A DNA stretch of 64,000 bases from an uncultured Cytophagales bacterium (GTDB lineage Bacteria; Bacteroidota; Bacteroidia; Cytophagales; Cyclobacteriaceae). Below are positions 1 through 8,185 of the stretch, piece by piece. The stretch's first letter is position 1. Each line of letters begins with the position of its first letter. The stretch spans positions 1 through 64,000 of the forward strand of contig CAJXNP010000010.1 in assembly GCA_913057175.1 (NCBI GenBank), in the 5' to 3' direction. Both the position numbers and the translations under genes were made by a program. The notes beneath the pieces are model-generated. The model did no database searches, was not told the origin of the DNA, and saw only the letters and a program-made list of their open reading frames with translations.

Positions 1-185
1 ATATATATATGATTTATATAAGTTAATTGAATAAGTATTCTCTAAGTAAATATATCTTCTTTTAAGGTCGTAGCCTCCGGCTCCGATCCGCATCAACTAA
101 TTAATTTTTAAAATCACTCTTTTTTGATTTGGAGAATTAGGAGCAAGAAGAAATAAAGAAAGTTGAACTTTAAAAATATAAGACA

Positions 186-947
186 ATGTCCAAGTGTAGA
201 ATATGTAAGCTAGGCTGGCAGAAGAGAAAAGAGCTAGAGTATGAATACCTAGAAGGCAGAGTATCCAAAAATGAATTAGGTCGTAGGTATGGCGTCTCAA
301 TAGATACCATCAGGAGGCACTTTAACAGGCACATGGCACCCAAATTAGTTGAAGCCCATGAGAAGAGAGGTATGGTCCATGCTGAAAACCTGAGTAAGCA
401 AATTACAGAGTTGATCGATGACGCAAAACAGATCTTTTTCGAGGCTCGCCAAAAGAAACAAAATGCATTGGCTCTAAAGTCAATTGATTCCCAGCGTAAC
501 GTGTTTGACCTGCTCTTGAAGATTTCTAGTGAACTAAGAAAAAGGGAAGAATTGAAATTTGAACAGAACAAGCATAATGAGTTGGTAGACTCAGGAGAAG
601 AGATAAATCAGGGGTTGCAGAAACTGACACCAAAAGAGCAACATGTATATTTCCAGTTGTTGAATAAGATGATGTCCAATAACCCAGAAAGTATTGTAAT
701 TACAGGTTACGAGGATTTCTCAGATGTGGTTGGTTTGACTGATGATGTAGTTATTGAGGAGGCCGAGGAAGTTGAGGAAGAAACAAATGAACGCCCAAAG
801 TTGAAACGTACCACTGATCCTTATCACCAATACAGGTATAAGCCATTAGATGATTTGGACGAGCCAGTAGAAAGGAAAGAGAGGCTTTCTAGCAGTGAAA
901 AGCGTAAAAGGGACCGCAGCATACTAAAACGCATACGCAGAATATAA
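186..947 (+). CDS. Element-borne zinc/HTH DNA-binding protein, hypothetical
   Basis: A 253-residue protein of unknown function. The N-terminus has a CxxC pair (C4, C7), followed at about residues 26-47 by a helix-turn-helix-like stretch (ELGRRYGVSIDTIRRHF). A long charged, probably helical middle follows, then an acidic run near residues 190-203 and a very basic tail (KRKRDRSILKRIRRI). The layout recalls small-terminase or phage-island DNA-binding proteins, but no diagnostic motif fixes that. It lies on the mobile-element side of the comM junction, 250 bp upstream of the recombinases and on the same strand, so it is inferred to be cargo or replication/packaging-related. The DNA-binding role is inferred from the HTH only. 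Confidence 0.55.
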   Translation: MSKCRICKLGWQKRKELEYEYLEGRVSKNELGRRYGVSIDTIRRHFNRHMAPKLVEAHEKRGMVHAENLSKQITELIDDAKQIFFEARQKKQNALALKSIDSQRNVFDLLLKISSELRKREELKFEQNKHNELVDSGEEINQGLQKLTPKEQHVYFQLLNKMMSNNPESIVITGYEDFSDVVGLTDDVVIEEAEEVEEETNERPKLKRTTDPYHQYRYKPLDDLDEPVERKERLSSSEKRKRDRSILKRIRRI

Positions 948-974
948 ATTAAATCCTTACTCCACTATTTTTCC

Positions 975-1050
975 TAAGCTCTCCTGCATTATTAGCCCTT
1001 TACTGGGCTTGTTGTATAGCTAAAACTTTTTAAGGGCTGGAGAGCGCTTA
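975..1050. repeat. Imperfect long hairpin after the HTH gene
   Basis: Left-arm segments TAAGC (975-979), TCTCC (980-984) and AGCCCTT (994-1000) pair in order with AAGGGCT (1032-1038), GGAGA (1039-1043) and GCTTA (1046-1050), with small bulges and a 31-nt loop. It could be a structured transcript end for the upstream gene or part of a recombinase binding region. There is no T-run directly after the stem, so a classical terminator is not supported. Confidence 0.35.
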
Positions 1051-1114
1051 ATTTAAAAGATCCTTTTATAACTAAGTTTCATAAAATACTATTATACAGG
1101 TAATTGAAATCAAG

Positions 1115-1158
1115 CTTAAAAGTTAGTATGTATTTAAATGTTTGTACTAACTTTTAAG
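1115..1158. promoter_or_regulatory. Perfect 14-bp inverted repeat upstream of the recombinase genes
   Basis: CTTAAAAGTTAGTA (1115-1128) and TACTAACTTTTAAG (1145-1158) form a perfect 14-bp inverted repeat around a 16-bp centre that itself contains the palindrome ATTTAAAT. It ends 41 bp before the first recombinase start. Likely roles are a recombinase or repressor operator, or a res-like crossover site. The sequence shows only the symmetry. Confidence 0.45.
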
Positions 1159-1199
1159 TTTTACTATATTTATCCCTAGTAAAAACAAACTCTATTACT

Positions 1200-1925
1200 A
1201 TGAAAACAAGGGATAAACCATTACAGGCTGTTGGCTATGTTCGAGTCTCCAGCGCTAAGCAGTCTGATGAAGGTATTTCCATCGATGTTCAAATCAAAAA
1301 GATAAAACAGTGGGCTTCTTTACATGATGCCCAACTATTAAACATTTTTGGTGACGATGGAATTACTGGACGCAACATCAAGAGGAGACCGGGATTTCAA
1401 AAGGCTCTACAAAGTGTCCTCAACAAAAAGGCAATTCTTGTGTGCTATTCTCTAAGCAGGCTATCCAGAAGCACAAAGGACATGATACAGCTTGGCACTA
1501 AGCTAAATGAAGCAGGTGCAGAGCTTGTATCCTTGTCAGAGCAAATCGACACAACGACAGCATCAGGTAAAATGGTGTTCCGAATGTTAGCAGTTTTAAA
1601 TGAATTCGAAAGCGACCAAATCGGAGAGCGCACCAAAGCAGCTCTAACACTACTGCGGGAACAAGGAAAGAAGACTGGTGGACTGGTGCCGTACGGTTAT
1701 GACGTTGACGAAAGCGGGAACTTGTATGAAAACGAGCAGGAGCAAGACATTATCAAAAAGATAATGAGCAAGCACAAGAAGGGCATGAAATTCCAAACTA
1801 TAAGCAACTGGTTAAACGACCAAAGCATAAAGACTAAGACAGGTAAGAAATGGTATGCCCAATCTGTAAAGAACGTCATACAGGCAAACACCCAAAAACG
1901 ATTTGTAAGAACCAAATACTTTTAA
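1200..1925 (+). CDS. Small serine recombinase (resolvase/invertase N-terminal domain)
   Basis: A 241-residue serine-type site-specific recombinase. The N-terminal catalytic domain (about residues 8-150) has the YxRVS signature with the probable nucleophile S17, the SRLSR block with R87 and R90, and the typical helix with ERTKAAL. A short recombinase-type segment (GGLVPYGYDVDE, then a WLN/KTGKKW DNA-contact region) follows. It is too short to hold the zinc ribbon and coiled coil of a large serine integrase. The gene ends 11 bp before the second recombinase, so the two are probably co-transcribed. It may act as a resolvase, as an accessory directionality partner, or as the second subunit of a two-recombinase system. 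Confidence 0.85.
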   Translation: MKTRDKPLQAVGYVRVSSAKQSDEGISIDVQIKKIKQWASLHDAQLLNIFGDDGITGRNIKRRPGFQKALQSVLNKKAILVCYSLSRLSRSTKDMIQLGTKLNEAGAELVSLSEQIDTTTASGKMVFRMLAVLNEFESDQIGERTKAALTLLREQGKKTGGLVPYGYDVDESGNLYENEQEQDIIKKIMSKHKKGMKFQTISNWLNDQSIKTKTGKKWYAQSVKNVIQANTQKRFVRTKYF

Positions 1926-1936
1926 ACCCTAATCAA

Positions 1937-3571
1937 ATGAAAGAACAAAAATATGCAGTTTCCTACGCAAGGTTTAGCACACCTGAACAAGCAGAAGGAG
2001 ACAGCCTCCGTAGGCAAATAGATTTAGCACAAGAGTATGCAGATAAAAATGGGCTAATATTAATCAATTCACTATCTGATCTTGGTAAATCAGGTTTTCA
2101 TGGAATACATGTAAGTCAAGGAGCATTAGGGGAATTTCTAAAGTTTATAGAGGAGCCGAATATTAAAAAGCCTAGTGTATTAATTGTTGAAAACTTAGAT
2201 AGATTGAGCAGGGAAAATCCATTTAACGCATTTGGGCAATTCAGTGCAATCCTTTCAGCAGGTATAGAAATAGTAACACTCGGAGATAGACCTCAAATTT
2301 ATACTAAGGAAGCAGATGCTTATCAACTTATTCATGGTATCATAGACATGGATGTCGCTTACAAGCACTCTAAAAGAAAAAGTGATCTCCATTTAGAGAA
2401 CTGGGAAGGTAAAAGAAAGAAAGCTTCTGATTCTGAAATTATCATGACAAAAAGGGTACCTGCTTGGGTTGATGTTATCGGGGAAAAAGATGAAAAAAAA
2501 TTCCTTCCTAAAGAGGATGTGAAAGCAGCAATCAATTTGATCTATAAAATGAAATTAGCGGGCAAAGGATCGGGTGCAATAGCCAATGAACTTAACCAAA
2601 TGCCTGATGTATGGAAGCCACCGCAAACAGAAAAAAGAAATAAAACTGGAGGATGGCGCAAAAGTTATATCAACAAATTGCTTTGGAATAATCGGACAGT
2701 CATTGGAGAATTTCAACCATGTAAAATAGTAATAAGAAAAAGCAAGAATGATAGGAAATATAAGACTCGTGTACCTGAGGGTAAACCAATTCCAAATTAC
2801 TACCCTCCTGCTATTGATGTAGATTTGTATAATCAGGTTCAGAAATTGATTGCTGAAAATAGAACTAAGAAAGGTCATGCAGGTGGACAGACCGGTAAAG
2901 CTTCTAGCATATTTACACATACCATATTTTGTGCTAATTGTGGTAGTCCAATGCATTACATCAATAAAGGTAAGAACTGGCAGTATCTGCATTGTGACAG
3001 GAGTCGTCGAAAACTGTCTCCCGAATGTGATACTCCAACAATTCGGTACGATGAATTTTACGGGACATTTCTACGAAATTTCAAACAGCTAAATATTGAC
3101 GAGTTTTTACCAGGTACGGATGAAAGGCAAGCTCAAATTTCTCATTTACGTGAACGAATTACTAGTTATGAATATCAGTCAGAAGAAATAGAAAAACGAA
3201 TTGCTAATATTCGGGAAGAAGTTAGTCGTACAGATAATCAAAAACTTCGAGACGGATATAATCAGGATGCTATTAAGCTTATTGAAGATCAGGAATTAAT
3301 TGTTAAAAGAGTTGAAGAACTTAGAACTCGGTTAGAGGAACTTGAAAACAATGGCATAGAAATAAAGCGTAATATTAATCAGTTTAAAATGATTGAGAAA
3401 TTATTAGCTAAGGCTAAAACAGAGGAGGAAGAAATAGAAATTCGATTAAGGTTACGGGCTCAAGTAAGAAGGTTATTTGAACGCATTGAAGTAGATGCAG
3501 AAAATCGGTTCTACATGCTACATTTAAATTATAGGCCCACTAAATTGACGCGAACCCGATTTTCATTTTAA
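1937..3571 (+). CDS. Large serine recombinase (integrase)
   Basis: A 544-residue large serine integrase. The catalytic domain starts with SYARFSTPEQAEGDSLRRQ (probable nucleophile S14). A Recombinase domain follows (about residues 165-300), then a zinc ribbon with C332, C335, C353 and C364, and a long charged coiled coil (about residues 395-510) of the kind that controls synapsis and directionality. I chose the ATG at 1937. An in-frame start at 1850 would add 29 residues encoded inside the upstream gene and move the catalytic motif away from its usual N-terminal position. The gene ends about 80 bp from the comM junction, the usual place for an integrase next to its att site. It is the likely enzyme that inserted the element into comM. 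Confidence 0.9.
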   Translation: MKEQKYAVSYARFSTPEQAEGDSLRRQIDLAQEYADKNGLILINSLSDLGKSGFHGIHVSQGALGEFLKFIEEPNIKKPSVLIVENLDRLSRENPFNAFGQFSAILSAGIEIVTLGDRPQIYTKEADAYQLIHGIIDMDVAYKHSKRKSDLHLENWEGKRKKASDSEIIMTKRVPAWVDVIGEKDEKKFLPKEDVKAAINLIYKMKLAGKGSGAIANELNQMPDVWKPPQTEKRNKTGGWRKSYINKLLWNNRTVIGEFQPCKIVIRKSKNDRKYKTRVPEGKPIPNYYPPAIDVDLYNQVQKLIAENRTKKGHAGGQTGKASSIFTHTIFCANCGSPMHYINKGKNWQYLHCDRSRRKLSPECDTPTIRYDEFYGTFLRNFKQLNIDEFLPGTDERQAQISHLRERITSYEYQSEEIEKRIANIREEVSRTDNQKLRDGYNQDAIKLIEDQELIVKRVEELRTRLEELENNGIEIKRNINQFKMIEKLLAKAKTEEEEIEIRLRLRAQVRRLFERIEVDAENRFYMLHLNYRPTKLTRTRFSF

Positions 3572-3623
3572 GTTACTTTTAGTTATCTTTGAACACGCCG
3601 AAGCAAATCGGTTTTTTTAAGAT

Positions 3624-3660
3624 AAGTATTGTTATAACTTGTAACATACTTAATCATGAT
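3624..3660. other. Probable attachment-site junction (attR-like) inside comM
   Basis: The comM reading frame becomes recognisable at about 3650, directly before Met-Ile-Gly-Pro-Pro-Gly-Ala-Gly-Lys-Thr. Upstream there is only AT-rich element DNA with an in-frame stop (TAA, 3635-3637). The junction holds an 8-bp perfect palindrome, ATCATGAT (3653-3660). Next to it is an imperfect inverted repeat: AAGTAT (3624-3629) plus TGTTA faces TAACATACTT (3642-3651). Serine integrases use short, roughly symmetric sites like this. The partner site lies outside the window, so the crossover dinucleotide cannot be fixed. Confidence 0.55.
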
Positions 3661-4543
3661 CGGTCCTCCGGGTGCAGGAAAGACCATGCTGGCGAAGCGT
3701 CTTCCTACCATTCTACCGCCATTAACGTTACACGAAGCGCTCGAAACCACCAAGATCCATTCGGTAGCAGGAAAGATCGGACCCGATTCAGGGCTGATCT
3801 CCAGGAGGCCTTTCCGGTCGCCTCATCACACGATTTCGGACGTCGCTTTGGTTGGTGGCGGGGGAGTGCCACAACCGGGAGAAATCTCCTTAGCTCACAA
3901 TGGAATTTTGTTCCTTGATGAATTGCCTGAATTTAAACGGACTGTCCTCGAAGTGATGCGACAACCTCTTGAGGAACAAATTGTTAATATTTCCAGGGCG
4001 AAAGCATCCGTCAGCTTTCCTGCCAATTTCATGTTGATCGCCAGCATGAACCCAAGCCCTTCCGGGGAATTTTATACCGAAAACGGAAATAACCAGGACA
4101 CCCAACATGAAGTAAACCGGTACCTGAAGAAGATCAGCGGGCCACTGCTGGATAGAATCGATATTCACATCGAGGTGACCCCGGTTTCCTTTGAACAAAT
4201 GACCTCAGAGCGAAAGAATGAGAAAAGTGAAGTGATCCGGCAACGGGTGATCACAGCTCGCGAAATTCAAAAAGAGCGGTTTAAGGATTTTGACTCGGTG
4301 TACAACAACGCAATGATGCCTTCACAAACCATCAAAAAGCTTTGCCCCATCTCGGAAGCAGGAAAAACCCTCCTCAAAACAGCCATGGATAAGCTGGGAT
4401 TATCGGCCCGGGCTTACGATCGAATTCTCAAAGTCTCCCGAACCATCGCCGATCTGGCAGAAAGCGAAGACATCAAAATCGAGCATCTGGCTGAGGCCAT
4501 CCAGTACCGGTCACTGGATCGGGATAATTGGATGGGGAATTAA
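3650..4543 (+). pseudogene. comM: comM (YifB/Mg-chelatase-like AAA+ ATPase), 3' fragment
   Basis: This is the C-terminal 295 or so residues of ComM, normally about 510 residues: a hexameric helicase that helps integrate single-stranded DNA during natural transformation. The fragment opens with the Walker A motif GPPGAGKT, continues with the Mg-chelatase core (LFLDELPEF Walker B, then MLIASMNPSPSG), and ends with the family's C-terminal helical domain (SARAYDRILKVSRTIADLAES). The N-terminal Lon-protease-like domain is missing because the serine-recombinase element is inserted immediately before Walker A. An ATG at 3656 could start a truncated protein, but it would lack the N-terminal domain and begin inside the P-loop strand. 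The fragment looks uneroded, with no internal stops, which suggests a recent or reversible insertion. Confidence 0.9.
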
Positions 4544-4900
4544 AAAGCTATATTTTAATGCATAATAATACCCCCCTGAACCTATGACAGAGGGATATGT
4601 TTAACTAATTGTTAAATGAACTGAAATAATAAAAATTACATTATCAATCAATTCTTTAGTTTTATCATCTATGTTGTTAAGGCTTTTAATGTATACCAAA
4701 TAACATAGAATTGGAAACATATATATTTCCATTCCAAAAAAAATTAAAGATTAATTTTGCTCAATGAGCCAAGTTTGCTGTAATAGCCTAAGGAAGTGAA
4801 TTAATTTTTTAGAACCTGATTTGCCGAAGCCAATGAAATGTACGGTGATACTGTTAGATAAGTTTTAAAATTGTACAATGAATATATATATATAAAGATT

Positions 4901-4932
4901 AAAAAGCTCCTGAAATGTATATCCAGGAGGCT
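4901..4932 (-). terminator. Rho-independent terminator, minus strand
   Basis: CTCCTG (4907-4912) pairs with CAGGAG (4924-4929), extended by AG/CT past a one-base bulge. On the minus strand the stem is followed by TTTTT (4901-4905). It sits directly after the stop codon of the minus-strand remnant at 4935, so it probably ended that gene's transcript. Confidence 0.5.
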
Positions 4933-4934
4933 CT

Positions 4935-5033
4935 TCAGTTTAACCAGAAACCGTAAAAGATATCAAACAGGCCATCAAATAATCCCGTCACTTCGAAGTA
5001 GATATTTATTCCCAGAGTGAGATGTTTGAGTGA
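4935..5033 (-). pseudogene. Remnant of a minus-strand gene (C-terminal 33 codons)
   Basis: The minus strand encodes 33 codons ending in LFDGLFDIFYGFWLN and a TGA at 4935-4937, immediately followed by a terminator hairpin. Amino-acid usage is gene-like (hydrophobic and aromatic), but there is no start codon, and an in-frame TAA lies just beyond a run of seven G, where a frameshift could have occurred. I read it as the decayed 3' end of a small membrane-protein gene. The function is unknown. Confidence 0.3.
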
Positions 5034-5201
5034 GCCCCCCCTTTATCTATGCTTTAAGCCCTTTTTTATCAAAAAAACCCCTACAAAAACAAAAGCATTT
5101 CTTTTTCAATAAATATTGATAGCTTGCAGTTTATTTATTGAAGGGGCCACATCTATGAAATCACTTTTACTACCTCCGCTGTGAAGTAATGCGTGATAAC
5201 T

Positions 5202-7838
5202 ATGGCAATTCGGTGTGTAATTATTTGCTTATTATTCTTTTACCTATTACAGCCAAACTACGCCCAAACAGATAAAAAAACCTATCAAACTAAAAGAATA
5301 ACAGCGTCCGTCCCAAAAATTGACGGTCTGGAGGATGACCCTGTCTGGAATTTGGTAGAATGGGGTGTTGATTTCACCCAGAGAGATCCTGCAGACAGCG
5401 CGGCTCCTTCCCAGCCAACAGCATTTAAAATACTTTACGACGAGAAAAACCTTTACGTCCTGATCCGTGCTTTCGACAGCGAACCGGACAAGATCGTCAA
5501 GAGAATGTCCAGAAGGGACGGATTTGAGGGCGATTGGGTAGAAATAAACATCGATAGCCGGGAAGACTTACGAACGGCATTTTCGTTCACCGCTTCTGTT
5601 TCAGGGGTAAAAGGTGATGAGTACATCTCGAACGATGGAAACTGGGACCCAACCTGGGATCCGATCTGGTACCTTAAAACCAGTATTGACGAAAAGGGTT
5701 GGGTGGCGGAATATAAAATTCCACTAAGTCAGTTGAGATTTGCCAACAAGCCTGTTCAGCACTGGGGAATCCAGGTAAGCAGAAGATTTTTCAGAAATTC
5801 AGAGCTTTCTTCCTGGCAATATTTTCCTAAAGAAGAGGGGGGATGGGTAAGACATTTCGGTAAACTGGAAGGGATCGAAGGCATCAAACCTCAGAAACAG
5901 TTGGAGATCATGCCCTATGTAGTTGGAAAACTAGAATCATACGAGCCAGAGGAAGGAAATCCTTTCGGAGATGGCCGAGACTGGTCAGCCAATGCTGGTG
6001 TAGATGGAAAGGTTGGTTTAACAAGCGAGATTACGCTTGATTTTACGGTTAATCCGGACTTTGGCCAGGTTGAAGCAGATCCTTCTCAAATCAACCTTAC
6101 TGCCTATCGATTATTCTTTAATGAACGCAGGCCTTTCTTTATTGAAGGAAAAGATCTTTTTGATTTTCGAATATCACAATCTGTCGCAGGGGGCCCGTTT
6201 ACATTAAACAGGCTTTTTTACTCGAGAAATATCGGACAATCTCCCCATTATGTTCCGGATACGGAAGACGGTGAATACCTGGACCAGCCCGATGAAACGA
6301 AAATTTTAGCTGCTGCAAAAGTGACAGGTAAAGACAGGAATGGTCTTTCATGGGGCATCATGGAATCTGTGACCAAAAAAGAAATGGCTAAGATTGATTC
6401 CCAGGGTGAAATCGAAAAGGAAGCTGTAGAACCACTCACTAATTATTTGATTGGCCGGGTGCAAAAAGAATTCAACAAAGGAAATACCGTTTTGGGAGGG
6501 ATGTTTACAGCAACAAACAGGAATATCGACGATGCCCATCTGGAATTCCTTCATCAATCAGCCTATTCCTATGGTCTTAATTTCTTACATCACTGGAAAG
6601 ACCGCACCTATTATTTTGAAACTGAATCTTCATATAGTAAAGTCAATGGCAGCGAAGAAGCCATCTTAGATACTCAAACTTCCTCTGAACGATATTTTCA
6701 ACGACCGGATAACTACCACAGGAGTGTGGATTCTTCCCGGCTTTCACTTTCTGGCTGGACGAATACCATCAAGCTTGGAAAAAGCAACGGCAAGTTCAGA
6801 GGACAAACAGGGGTTACAGTAAGAAGCCCAGGGTATGCGATCAACGATGTAGGATTTCTAATCAATACGGATGAGATCAATCAATGGACCTGGATCCAAT
6901 ACCGCATTCTAAAACCTGCTGGAATTCTCAGAAATTTTTTCCTGAATGGTAATCAATACCTGCATTGGGATTTTGGAGGGGTTAGCCTTTATAAAGGAAT
7001 CAACATCAACACTTACGTTACATTTGAGAATTTCTGGGAAATGAGCCTATCCTATGTCCGAAACGGGACCAATATCTCCAATGCGGATCTTCGGGGAGGA
7101 CCGGCCATCCGCTATAACGGTAGCAACGAATACTCATACTGGTTTGGGACAGATAACAGAAAGAAGTTGCGAGTAGAGTTCGGTCAGTTTTTCCTTTTTG
7201 GTGATGAGAATACCAATAATATCATTGACTACAGCCTGGAATTTAATTATCGGCCATTTAATGCTTTACAGATAAGCCTGAATCCCTACCTGTCAAAGCA
7301 AACCAATCCTATGCAATACATCTCAACGGAAGAATTGGATGCAAAAAACATTTACCTGGTGGGAAAAATTGACCAAAAAACCTATCGGCTGTCTGCAAGA
7401 GTTAATTTCAACATTACACCAAATATGTCTATTCAGTATTGGGGTCAGCCTTTCATTTCATCAGGGGAATATTCAAGGTTTAAAAAAATCACCGATCCCA
7501 AAAACGGAGAATATGAAAGGCGCTTTTATGAATACACAGAGGATCAAATAACCTATGACATGGAAAATGAACAATACGGTTTTGATGATAATGGCAATGG
7601 TACTGCAGATTTTATGATTGACGATCCCGATTTTAATTTTGTTCAGTTCAGGTCCAACCTGGTATTCCGTTGGGAGTACATTCCGGGTTCGGAATTTTAC
7701 CTGGTATGGAATCAGGACAAAACAGACGACCTGCCATTGAATACTTCAAATAATTTGGGAAATCTCAGAAAAGGCCTGTGGGATGCTTATCCGAACAATG
7801 TTTTTTTGCTTAAGTACACTTATAGATTCAGAAGATAA
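5202..7838 (+). CDS. DUF5916 outer-membrane protein with N-terminal CBM9-like domain
   Basis: An 878-residue exported protein. A signal peptide (about residues 1-22, ending NYAQ) precedes a carbohydrate-binding family 9-like sandwich (about residues 30-210, with the typical IDGLEDDPVW opening, then YDEKNLYVLIRAFD and WVEINIDSR). A long DUF5916 region follows, with DFTVNPDFGQVEADPSQINLT and FFNERRPFFIEG, and a C-terminal series of amphipathic strands ends in YTYRFRR as beta-barrels do. The family is common in Bacteroidota outer membranes; its substrate is not known. A GTG at 5193 is in frame, but the ATG at 5202 gives a normal signal peptide and is preferred. No partner gene is adjacent, so it is probably transcribed alone. 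Confidence 0.85.
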   Translation: MAIRCVIICLLFFYLLQPNYAQTDKKTYQTKRITASVPKIDGLEDDPVWNLVEWGVDFTQRDPADSAAPSQPTAFKILYDEKNLYVLIRAFDSEPDKIVKRMSRRDGFEGDWVEINIDSREDLRTAFSFTASVSGVKGDEYISNDGNWDPTWDPIWYLKTSIDEKGWVAEYKIPLSQLRFANKPVQHWGIQVSRRFFRNSELSSWQYFPKEEGGWVRHFGKLEGIEGIKPQKQLEIMPYVVGKLESYEPEEGNPFGDGRDWSANAGVDGKVGLTSEITLDFTVNPDFGQVEADPSQINLTAYRLFFNERRPFFIEGKDLFDFRISQSVAGGPFTLNRLFYSRNIGQSPHYVPDTEDGEYLDQPDETKILAAAKVTGKDRNGLSWGIMESVTKKEMAKIDSQGEIEKEAVEPLTNYLIGRVQKEFNKGNTVLGGMFTATNRNIDDAHLEFLHQSAYSYGLNFLHHWKDRTYYFETESSYSKVNGSEEAILDTQTSSERYFQRPDNYHRSVDSSRLSLSGWTNTIKLGKSNGKFRGQTGVTVRSPGYAINDVGFLINTDEINQWTWIQYRILKPAGILRNFFLNGNQYLHWDFGGVSLYKGININTYVTFENFWEMSLSYVRNGTNISNADLRGGPAIRYNGSNEYSYWFGTDNRKKLRVEFGQFFLFGDENTNNIIDYSLEFNYRPFNALQISLNPYLSKQTNPMQYISTEELDAKNIYLVGKIDQKTYRLSARVNFNITPNMSIQYWGQPFISSGEYSRFKKITDPKNGEYERRFYEYTEDQITYDMENEQYGFDDNGNGTADFMIDDPDFNFVQFRSNLVFRWEYIPGSEFYLVWNQDKTDDLPLNTSNNLGNLRKGLWDAYPNNVFLLKYTYRFRR

Positions 7839-7991
7839 AAAATTTTTAGTCAGTTTTTTCAATATAAATATCTGTTAATCTGATAGTTAAGGGTTATTAG
7901 TTAGAAGCGCAACCACTTTTTTTGATTTTTTTTGTATTCTTCGGTTACTTTATTTCACTATTCCAGTATATATATTCGAAAAATTAAATAT

Positions 7992-7999
7992 TATATTTG
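7992..7999 (+). promoter_or_regulatory. Candidate Bacteroidota -7 promoter element
   Basis: TATATTTG is an exact match to the Bacteroidota housekeeping sigma -7 consensus TAnnTTTG. A clear -33 TTTG is not present at the expected distance, so this is only a candidate start for the transcript that runs through the 8106-8138 hairpin. Confidence 0.3.
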
Positions 8000-8105
8000 T
8001 ATTATTATATTTTTTAAACTTATTACTATTCAATTTTTGCGTGAGTGGTAGATAGTAACTAAGTTTTTGGTTTAGTTAGTTTGTGTTTCATTTTGTGTGT
8101 GTTTC

Positions 8106-8138
8106 AAGGTCGCCCAACTGTGGCGACCTTCCTTTTTT
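8106..8138 (+). terminator. Terminator hairpin in the leader of the ABC-importer operon
   Basis: AAGGTCGCC (8106-8114) and GGCGACCTT (8122-8130) form a perfect 9-bp stem with a 7-nt loop, followed by CC and TTTTTT. It lies 268 bp past the DUF5916 stop and 48 bp before the importer gene. It either ends a small RNA or DUF5916 read-through, or is a regulated leader terminator. Confidence 0.65.
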
Positions 8139-8185
8139 AAGAGGTTTCCCTTACATTTGCTCCCTTTACAATATCTTCAATAACA

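Larger units (their letters stand above)
4544..5201. other. Intergenic region between the comM fragment and the DUF5916 gene
   Basis: About 650 bp of AT-rich DNA without an intact gene. It contains a TTTAAC-N5-GTTAAA palindrome (4600-4616), a minus-strand terminator (4901-4932), a short minus-strand coding remnant (about 4935-5033) and a run of seven C (5035-5041). Nothing else is recognisable. Confidence 0.5.
7839..8185. other. Intergenic leader region of the ABC-importer operon
   Basis: 347 bp, very T-rich. It holds a TAnnTTTG-type promoter element at 7992-7999, a 7-bp hairpin at 8056-8078 and a strong terminator-like hairpin at 8106-8138, 48 bp before the importer's first gene. No leader reading frame with a convincing start, and no cobalamin or TPP riboswitch signature, is visible. 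Confidence 0.5.

Noticed and set aside
1-185. Promoter or gene at the left edge
   Set aside because: AT-rich DNA with an alternating AT tract; no gene could be supported and the element continues beyond the window.
1850-1936. N-terminal extension of the large serine recombinase from an ATG at 1850
   Set aside because: It lies inside the upstream recombinase gene in another frame and would place the catalytic Ser about 43 residues in; the ATG at 1937 gives normal family spacing.
3589-3918. Open frame of 109 codons across the comM junction
   Set aside because: It overlaps comM in another frame and has Arg/His/Ser-rich composition typical of an out-of-frame shadow.
5193-5201. GTG start for the DUF5916 gene
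   Set aside because: In frame but only adds Met-Ile-Thr before the ATG at 5202; no ribosome binding site supports it.
7992-8185. Cobalamin or TPP riboswitch before the importer
   Set aside because: None of the conserved B12-box or THI-box strings could be found; only simple hairpins are present.
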